From JACPDD01 sp040900105 (GTDB lineage Bacteria; Patescibacteriota; Microgenomatia; Levybacterales; UBA12049), in NCBI GenBank assembly GCA_040900105.1, contig JBBDZP010000032.1, positions 1 through 25,671 on the forward strand: 25,671 nt of DNA, given 5' to 3'. The notes under the pieces were generated by a model. That model ran no database searches, had not been told where the DNA came from, and saw nothing but the letters and a program-made list of their open reading frames with translations. The position numbers and the translations under genes were made by a program. Shown one piece after another: positions 20,514-25,671 of the stretch (positions within the stretch are counted from its first letter, which is position 1; the number at the start of each line of letters is the position of its first letter).

Positions 20514-20519
20514 AATATA
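20514..20519 (-). promoter_or_regulatory. -10 box, flavin reductase gene
   Basis: TATATT on the minus strand, ending 6 nt before ATG 20507. Separated by only 5 bp from the opposing -10 at 20525. Confidence 0.6.
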
Positions 20520-20524
20520 CTATA

Positions 20525-20530
20525 TAGAAT
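20525..20530 (+). promoter_or_regulatory. -10 box, antiporter gene
   Basis: TAGAAT ending 6 nt before ATG 20537. Its -35 position (20502-20507) falls on the start codon of the divergent gene. Confidence 0.6.
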
Positions 20531-20536
20531 ACCTTT

Positions 20537-22216
20537 ATGGGAAATATCTTCTTTGAGATAACAGTTATCATTTGTTTGGCTGCTTTTCTTTCCTTAATTT
20601 TTCGTTTTTTAAGACAACCACCTATCCTTGCATATATTTTAACTGGCGTAATTTTGGGTCCTCTTGGCTTTCTTCACTTACAAGGAGGAGAGGTACTGCG
20701 ATCTTTGTCTGAAATAGGGATTACACTTCTTCTTTTTATGCTTGGACTGGAACTTAAATTCTCAGAACTAAAATCGGTAGGCAAGGTGTCCCTTATTATT
20801 GGATTGGGGCAGGTAATCTTTACCTCGGCAGTAGGATATTTTATATCTATCGCGCTAGGATTTTCGCAGATAACGTCTTTTTATTTAAGTATTGCCCTTG
20901 CATTTTCAAGCACTATAATTATAGTAAAACTTCTTTCCGATAAAAAGGACTTAAACAGTCTTTATGGAAAAATATCGGTTGGATTTCTTCTCGTACAGGA
21001 TTTTGTAGCAATAATTGCTCTTATCTTTCTCTCCGGATTTACCGCAGGGGATTCCCTGTCTCCCGCAAGTTTTATTGTATTAACTCTAAAAGCAGTAGTC
21101 CTATTTGCCGCAGTTATACTCACCAGCAGACATCTTATACCCGCTATAGTTAATAGAATCGCACATAGCCACGAGACTCTTTTTTTGTTTAGTATTGCAT
21201 GGGCATTTGGAATGTCTGCGCTGGTAAGCTCTCCTCTTGTAGGGTTTTCTATAGAGATCGGAGGGTTTTTAGCCGGCCTTTCCCTTGCAAATTCTTTTGA
21301 AAGTAGTCAAATTGCAACCAGAATAAGACCGCTGAGGGATTTTTTTATAACAATTTTCTTTGTAACGTTGGGAATGAGTATGTTAATTTCGGAATTTTCA
21401 TCTGTTTTAATACCGGGATTAATTCTTTCAGCATTTGTTCTTATAGGGAATCCTTTAATTGTTATGGTTATTATGGGAGTATTGGGATACAGAAAAAGAA
21501 CAGGCTTTTTAACAGGACTTACAGTCGCACAAATTTCCGAATTCTCACTAATAGTGATATATATGGGTAACAGAATTGGGCATGTTTCAGATCGGGTTGT
21601 TTCCTTAGTTACTTTTGTCGGTGCGGTAACGTTTGTAGCGTCAACTTATATGATTCTTAATGGTAACCATCTTTATAAAATCATATCTCCGTATCTTGGA
21701 ATGTTTGAAAGAAACAAAATAAAGGAGAAGAATATTAGCTCGGAACAGTTTGAAGATCATGTTGTTTTGATTGGCGCAAGAAGAATGGGTGAAAGAATTC
21801 TTGAAGCATTGATTAAGAACAAAGATACAAAAATAGTAGTTGTTGACTTTGACCCGAATATTGTAGGAGATTTGCAAGAAGACAATATAACAACTTTTTA
21901 CGGAGATATAGCAGATCCGGAAATTCAGGAATTGGCAGGAATTACTAAAGCAAAATTAATAATTTCAACAGTTTCCGACGTGGAGGATAACATTCTTCTT
22001 TTAAGGGCAGTTAAAAACCTTAAGAAAAAGCCTAAAATTCTTTTGCTTGCTTTGGAAAAACATGAGGCGGTAGAGCTTTACAAAGAGGGGGCGGATTATG
22101 TTGTCCTGCCTCATATTGCAGGAGGACATCATATAGCAAAAATACTTGTTGAGGACGACCACATGGAACTTATCGAAAAATATAAAGAAAAAGAAATGCC
22201 TCTTTTATTGAGTTAG
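20537..22216 (+). CDS. CPA2-family cation:proton antiporter with TrkA-N domain (Kef-like)
   Basis: 559 aa. About twelve transmembrane helices occupy residues 1-385, with the CPA2 signatures QPPILAYILTGVILGPLGF, the ALAFSSTIIIVKLLSDK stretch and FLLVQDFVAIIALIF. From about residue 405 there is a cytosolic Rossmann-fold TrkA-N/RCK domain: VVLIGARRMGERILEAL then IVVVDFDPNIV, with GARRMG in place of GxGxxG. NAD(H) or another ligand bound there would gate K+/H+ exchange. No TrkA-C domain follows. Leaderless start; divergently transcribed from a flavin reductase, which hints at redox-linked control. Confidence 0.92.
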   Translation: MGNIFFEITVIICLAAFLSLIFRFLRQPPILAYILTGVILGPLGFLHLQGGEVLRSLSEIGITLLLFMLGLELKFSELKSVGKVSLIIGLGQVIFTSAVGYFISIALGFSQITSFYLSIALAFSSTIIIVKLLSDKKDLNSLYGKISVGFLLVQDFVAIIALIFLSGFTAGDSLSPASFIVLTLKAVVLFAAVILTSRHLIPAIVNRIAHSHETLFLFSIAWAFGMSALVSSPLVGFSIEIGGFLAGLSLANSFESSQIATRIRPLRDFFITIFFVTLGMSMLISEFSSVLIPGLILSAFVLIGNPLIVMVIMGVLGYRKRTGFLTGLTVAQISEFSLIVIYMGNRIGHVSDRVVSLVTFVGAVTFVASTYMILNGNHLYKIISPYLGMFERNKIKEKNISSEQFEDHVVLIGARRMGERILEALIKNKDTKIVVVDFDPNIVGDLQEDNITTFYGDIADPEIQELAGITKAKLIISTVSDVEDNILLLRAVKNLKKKPKILLLALEKHEAVELYKEGADYVVLPHIAGGHHIAKILVEDDHMELIEKYKEKEMPLLLS

Positions 22217-22223
22217 TTTAATA

Positions 22224-23114
22224 TCAAACCTGCGCGATTGTAACGTCTTTTATAACCTCGTCAATTTCTCCAGACATAAGAGAGAGCAAATTGTGCCAGC
22301 TTTTATTGATTCTGTGATCCGTAAGTCTGTCTTGAGGAAAATTATATGTCCTAATTTTTTCCGCCCTCATGCCACGGCCTACCTGAGTTGATTTAATGGA
22401 AGCAAGTTGAGATTGCTTTTTTTCAATTTCTATTTCCCAAAGCTTTGCACGCAGAATTTTCATTGCGTTTTCTCTATTTTGAGCCTGGTGTCTTTCTGTC
22501 TGCGCTGTTACAACAATGCCCGTTGGCTTGTGCTTTATTCTTACGGCAGTTGAGACTTTATTTACGTTTTGTCCCCCATGGCCGCCTGCTCTGTAAGCAT
22601 CAAATTCTAAATCCGCTGGGTTTATGTGTAGGTCAATATCATCAAGTTGGGGAAGTACGGAAACCGTCGCGGTAGATGTATGAACTCTGCCTCTTTTTTC
22701 CGTTAGTGGAACTCGCTGCACTCTGTGTACGCCTGCTTCGTATTTGAAAAGACCAAAAGGGGTTTTTGTTTTATGACCCGAAATTTTAATTACGCCCTCA
22801 TCAACCTGCTCTACGTTAAAACCGGCCTGCTGTGCGTACCTTGAGTACATTCTAAGAAGCTCATCTGCCCACTGCTTTGCTTCTTCTCCTCCCGCTGCGC
22901 CTTTTATATCTAATAGAACATTCCGTTCGTCCAGATTTTCATCGGGTGTTTTCTGGCTTGCAGCTAATTCTTCTTCCAGTTTCTTCTTCTGTATTTCAAG
23001 TTCACCTAACTCTTCTCTTGCTAAACTTCCCAATAGGGGATCTGAAAGAAGCGTTTTTACCTCTTCTATTTTTTTATTAATCTCGGCAAGTTGTACTTTT
23101 CTATAATCGTCCAT
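22224..23114 (-). CDS. prfA: Peptide chain release factor 1
   Basis: 296 aa versus about 360 in typical RF1: the N-terminal helical domain is cut to a short coiled segment (about 1-55). The codon-recognition tripeptide is P136-L-T138 (RF1-type PxT, reading UAA/UAG) rather than RF2 SPF. The GGQ motif is G180-G-Q182, in an unusual context AGGHGGQNVNK in place of SGAGGQ. GGEEAKQWADELLRMYSRYA and RIRTYNFPQDRLTDHRIN are family hallmarks. TGA stops are used here (for example murB), so RF2 should be encoded elsewhere. It follows rpmE, as is common, across a spacer of tandem CTAG repeats. Confidence 0.92.
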   Translation of the reverse strand: MDDYRKVQLAEINKKIEEVKTLLSDPLLGSLAREELGELEIQKKKLEEELAASQKTPDENLDERNVLLDIKGAAGGEEAKQWADELLRMYSRYAQQAGFNVEQVDEGVIKISGHKTKTPFGLFKYEAGVHRVQRVPLTEKRGRVHTSTATVSVLPQLDDIDLHINPADLEFDAYRAGGHGGQNVNKVSTAVRIKHKPTGIVVTAQTERHQAQNRENAMKILRAKLWEIEIEKKQSQLASIKSTQVGRGMRAEKIRTYNFPQDRLTDHRINKSWHNLLSLMSGEIDEVIKDVTIAQV

Positions 23115-23116
23115 AA

Positions 23117-23144
23117 ACTAGTCGCTAGCAACTAGTGGCTAGTG
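23117..23144. repeat. Four tandem 7-nt CTAG repeats
   Basis: Units ACTAGTC, GCTAGCA, ACTAGTG and GCTAGTG lie end to end in the rpmE-prfA spacer; the same tract can be read as two 14-nt repeats with two mismatches. Each unit holds CTAG, usually a rare tetramer. The tract is self-complementary and could fold in the mRNA just before the prfA start. Confidence 0.7.
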
Positions 23145-23147
23145 TGG

Positions 23148-23444
23148 TTATTTAGCTGCCATTAACATTTCTCGCAATGTCTTGGGGGCGTTGTCGGCTG
23201 CTTTTCTCTCCTCTATTTTCTTTGCCTTTTTAACAACGTAAGTTTGCGCAACTTTTTGTTTGTCCTGGAATTTTTGGATTCTTGAAGCGCTATCAACAAA
23301 TTTCTGCTCGCCGGTGTAGAACGGGTGACACTTATTACAAAGCTCCACATGAATAACTTCCCGTGTTGAACCTACGGTAAATTTATTTCCACAAGCACAA
23401 GTTACCTGCGCTTCAAAAAATTGTGGGTGAATTCCTGCTTTCAT
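23148..23444 (-). CDS. rpmE: 50S ribosomal protein bL31 with C-terminal extension
   Basis: 98 aa; typical bL31 is about 65-85 aa. MKAGIHPQFFEAQVTCACGN, VGSTREVIHVELCNKCHPFYTG and EQKFVDSASRIQKFQDK are diagnostic. The zinc-binding Cys form is seen (C-A-C-G and C-N-K-C). The last 30 residues form a basic/Ala-rich extension. Start fixed by TATAAT 6 nt upstream, so leaderless. Probably co-transcribed with prfA. Confidence 0.93.
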   Translation of the reverse strand: MKAGIHPQFFEAQVTCACGNKFTVGSTREVIHVELCNKCHPFYTGEQKFVDSASRIQKFQDKQKVAQTYVVKKAKKIEERKAADNAPKTLREMLMAAK

Positions 23445-23450
23445 AGCTTT

Positions 23451-23479
23451 ATTATACCTAAATTAGGGGTTTAAATCAA
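23451..23479 (-). promoter_or_regulatory. Promoter of rpmE-prfA
   Basis: On the minus strand TTGATT (23474-23479), 17-nt spacer, TATAAT (23451-23456), then 6 nt to ATG 23444. Confidence 0.7.
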
Positions 23480-23481
23480 GC

Positions 23482-24441
23482 TCAATAAGGGTATTTTTCC
23501 GGATCAACAGATCCTTTCTTTTTCGATGTAATGTAATAAGTTGGAATCGTGGATTCAAGGTGCGCTCTTAGGAAGTCAGCTCTATTTTTTAGGTTTCTGC
23601 TTGTAATAGAGTTCAATAACCTTTCAGAGTCATCCCTACTGCGAGAGTGGTTGATTGGGTATCCCTCTTTACCTATCAGTCCACTTTCTCTCATCATAGT
23701 TCGAAACTTAACTCTGGGAGTATCAGCTATTATTCCTACGGTGTTTCTTGATAACTGATGCCCTCCTACAAATTCAAAAGCTGATACTGTCTGGCCTTCA
23801 AAAATAACGTACACACTAGCTCCAATGGCTGTAATATTAACTCTACTGTCAAATAGACTTCTCACCATATCTTTTGCCTGTTCAAGTCTTATCTTATCTA
23901 TATTTTCTCCCTGCTCTCTTACTATATTGGGCCAGAACCCATCCAAGGTTTTCCTCATGATTTCCTTCCATGGAGATAGCGTAAGATGTCTTTGGGTAGG
24001 AGAATTTTCTATGGATTTCACAATAAGCAAATCACCTAAGGCCACTATATCTCTTCCTTGCAAAGGACCATTTGTTGATAAATGAGGTACGTATTCTTGT
24101 GCCAAAAAAAGCGGATCGTCAGGAGATCTCTGATAAAACGGCTGATCATCTCTAACCCTAAACCATCTTGCGCTTACGTAGTCCTTTGGTATTCCGCATA
24201 AAGACAAGGCTTGACAGAGGATAGAGTTATCCATGGGTCTGTCTTCCATTTCTCTTGCTACAATATTATCAAACGGCTCGAATTTTATGTTGTGGGGGGC
24301 GATGAGTCTTTTCTTGTAGGGAGATTTATCCAACTGAGGGTATGTTTCAAGTAATGCCTGAGTAGCAATCCCTAAAGTTTTCAGCACTAATTCGCCCCTT
24401 GATATCTCAATTGTTGTTCCTGGTCGAATATCTGGTGACAT
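23482..24441 (-). CDS. Unknown 319-aa protein
   Basis: I do not recognise this protein. It is soluble, without a signal peptide or membrane helix, and mixed alpha/beta. Possible points of interest are an N-terminal region rich in charged residues (NIKFEPFDNIVAREMEDRPMD), a middle segment ALGDLLIVKSIENS, a predicted beta-rich core ITAIGASVYVIFEGQTVSAF followed by EFVGGHQLS, and a basic, Ser/Arg-rich part (NHSRSRDDSERLLNS). No catalytic signature stands out. TATAAT lies 8 nt upstream of ATG. It sits 28 nt downstream of hisS on the same strand but has its own promoter. Confidence 0.65.
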   Translation of the reverse strand: MSPDIRPGTTIEISRGELVLKTLGIATQALLETYPQLDKSPYKKRLIAPHNIKFEPFDNIVAREMEDRPMDNSILCQALSLCGIPKDYVSARWFRVRDDQPFYQRSPDDPLFLAQEYVPHLSTNGPLQGRDIVALGDLLIVKSIENSPTQRHLTLSPWKEIMRKTLDGFWPNIVREQGENIDKIRLEQAKDMVRSLFDSRVNITAIGASVYVIFEGQTVSAFEFVGGHQLSRNTVGIIADTPRVKFRTMMRESGLIGKEGYPINHSRSRDDSERLLNSITSRNLKNRADFLRAHLESTIPTYYITSKKKGSVDPEKYPY

Positions 24442-24449
24442 AGGGTGGT

Positions 24450-24455
24450 ATTATA
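24450..24455 (-). promoter_or_regulatory. -10 box of the 319-aa gene
   Basis: TATAAT on the minus strand ending 8 nt before ATG 24441; lies in the 28-nt space after hisS. Confidence 0.6.
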
Positions 24456-24469
24456 GCGCAAACGGTCAA

Positions 24470-25671
24470 TTAACTGAAGTCTTTAATAAGTTTTTCGAGG
24501 GTTGCAGGTTTTTGGTCGCCGGTTTTCATATCTCGTAAGGTTACTGTTCCGTTCTTTGCTTCTTCTGGACCAATGATTACAACATAGGGAATGTTTTTTA
24601 GACTCGCATATTTTAACTGCTTATCAAGTTTGCTTTCTGCATCTAGCCATAGCTCTGTATTTATTCCTTTATTTCTAAGTTCGTTGGCCACTTTGATTGA
24701 CTCTTCGCCGAGTTCCATAGAAAAAACCGTTACCAAAACCTTAGCGGTGGATTCGAGGTCGGCAAGTAGATTTTTTTCTTCTAAAACCTCAATCGTTCTG
24801 TCAAATCCAAGCCCAAATCCTACTGCCGGAATGTCGCGTCCTGCAAAAGTTCCAATCAGATTATCATATCGTCCACCGCTGCAAAGAGAATTTACTGAGT
24901 CATCTATGACTGTTTCAAAGATTATTCCTGTATAGTAGTCTAATCCTCTTGCAAGAGTAGGTTCGTATCTAACCTTAGAGATGTCCAGACTCATTTCTTT
25001 TAAGAATTCAAAAATCATCTTAATGTCATCTGTCTGGGGTTTGTTGGAAAGGGTAGAGAGGATTTCTTTTGCTTCAGAGTTACTCACTCCTTTCTCTATC
25101 ATTTCGGAAAGCACAGCGCTTTCTCCAATTTTACCGAGCTTATCAATCGCAGAAATTATTTTTTTATCTAAATTTTCAAGGTTTTTTCTATCATTTATTT
25201 TTATAGTTACCTCAAGTCCAAGAGCTTCGTAAATCGCAAAGACTAAAGCAATAATTTCGGCGTCTGCGACCAAAGATGAGGTTCCTACAATATCTGCGTC
25301 ACACTGCAGAAACTCTCGGAATCTTCCTTTTTGAGGGTTTTCTCCTCTCCAGACATTCTGGATCTGGTATCTTTTAAATGGGGTAGGAAGTAGGGGTTGG
25401 CCTTGTGGTGAGCTTGTCGAACCATATTGTGCCACCACGCGGGCAAGTGGGACTGTTTGGTCATATCTTAAGGCTACTTCGTCTCCGCCACGAGTTTTAA
25501 AGTCATAAATTAATTTTTCTTCCTCTCCATATTTTCCCTTAAGGACTTCCGCGTACTCCAGAGCAGGGGTTTCAAGAGGTTCAAAGCCATAAGATTCAAA
25601 CACCCCGCGGATCTTGTCAATCACGTATTGGCGTTTTTTGGCCTCTTTAGGCAAAAAATCCCTAAAACCTT
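24470..25671 (-). CDS. hisS: Histidyl-tRNA synthetase, 5' end outside the window
   Basis: At least 400 codons; the frame continues to the window edge (…GFRDFLPKEAKKRQ), so the TTG at 25654 is not the start. Class II synthetase features: motif 1 region FEPLETPALEY, motif 2 FKRYQIQNVWRGENPQKGRFREF, histidine-A motif LARGLDYYTGIIFE, and motif 3 GFGLGFDRTIEVL. The C-terminal anticodon-binding domain begins around KVLVTVFSMELGEES. Between ARVVAQYG and PFKRYQ there is an extra stretch GSTSSPQGQPLLPT not usual in HisRS. It is encoded by a palindromic repeat and lies just before motif 2, on a loop that should tolerate insertion. Confidence 0.93.
   Translation of the reverse strand, partial: GFRDFLPKEAKKRQYVIDKIRGVFESYGFEPLETPALEYAEVLKGKYGEEEKLIYDFKTRGGDEVALRYDQTVPLARVVAQYGSTSSPQGQPLLPTPFKRYQIQNVWRGENPQKGRFREFLQCDADIVGTSSLVADAEIIALVFAIYEALGLEVTIKINDRKNLENLDKKIISAIDKLGKIGESAVLSEMIEKGVSNSEAKEILSTLSNKPQTDDIKMIFEFLKEMSLDISKVRYEPTLARGLDYYTGIIFETVIDDSVNSLCSGGRYDNLIGTFAGRDIPAVGFGLGFDRTIEVLEEKNLLADLESTAKVLVTVFSMELGEESIKVANELRNKGINTELWLDAESKLDKQLKYASLKNIPYVVIIGPEEAKNGTVTLRDMKTGDQKPATLEKLIKDFS
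25406..25424. repeat. Palindromic repeat inserted in hisS
   Basis: Core GAGCTTGTCGA (25410-25420) with arms TGGT (25406-25409) and ACCA (25421-25424). It shares its core, but not its arm sequence, with the repeat at 6080-6100; arms at both sites are self-complementary. Confidence 0.7.

Noticed and set aside
25652..25654. TTG as the hisS start
   Set aside because: The upstream codons GFRDF are the conserved HisRS N-terminus, so the gene begins outside the window.

Overview
The window looks like a chromosomal scaffold from a Candidate Phyla Radiation (Patescibacteria) bacterium, most likely of the Microgenomates group. Genes are small and tightly packed, and many are trimmed relative to family norms: YchF has 326 aa and release factor 1 has 296 aa. 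Several encode small families that I associate with these genomes (DUF378-, DUF5674- and DUF7670-like). Shine-Dalgarno sites are almost absent. TAA, TAG and TGA all act as stops, so the UGA-recoding CPR lineages are unlikely. The lineage is an inference; no rRNA or tRNA gene is visible. A run of 100 Ns at 3929-4028 marks a scaffold join.

Layout. 84-3225: a membrane-anchored SxxK serine hydrolase, a DUF378-like protein, an unknown protein and a methyltransferase-like gene. 3285-5668: single accessory genes (histidine phosphatase, nucleotidyltransferase, DUF5674 and a partner), each group behind its own promoter, then a probably frameshifted small gene. 5711-8576: membrane-anchored cell-surface enzymes (C39-like peptidase with TPRs, L,D-transpeptidase, alpha/beta hydrolase). 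8577-10830: DedA, phosphoribosyltransferase, a baeRF-like protein and a small membrane protein. 10831-12917: accessory genes behind a recurring promoter cassette, ending in two truncated gene heads. 12880-14381: a RelE/RHH toxin-antitoxin pair placed directly in front of ychF. 14392-19770: a degenerate SF2-helicase-like gene, rpsF-ssb-rpsR, S41 protease, HtrA and murB. 19812-22216: flavin reductase and a CPA2 antiporter, divergent. 22224-25671 (minus strand): rpmE-prfA, an unknown gene and hisS, which runs off the window. No gene-less stretch exceeds 300 bases; the largest are 5458-5710 and 12711-12917.

Three things stand out. First, most transcription units start with a TATAAT-like -10 whose last base lies 5-8 nt before the start codon, which predicts leaderless mRNAs. 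Second, a nearly invariant 19-nt element, CTGGCAATTTCCCCAAAAA, followed about 30 nt after its start by an extended -10 (TTTGATATAAT), stands in front of unrelated accessory genes. The same kind of promoter also precedes an amputated gene head at 12780. A second amputated head, at 12853, is a diverged copy of the first 10 codons of ychF and lies just upstream of the toxin-antitoxin pair. Together these suggest genes being swapped in and out at promoter/start junctions. Third, a palindromic repeat with core GAGCYTGYCGA is carried in frame inside two coding genes (the C39/TPR gene and hisS).
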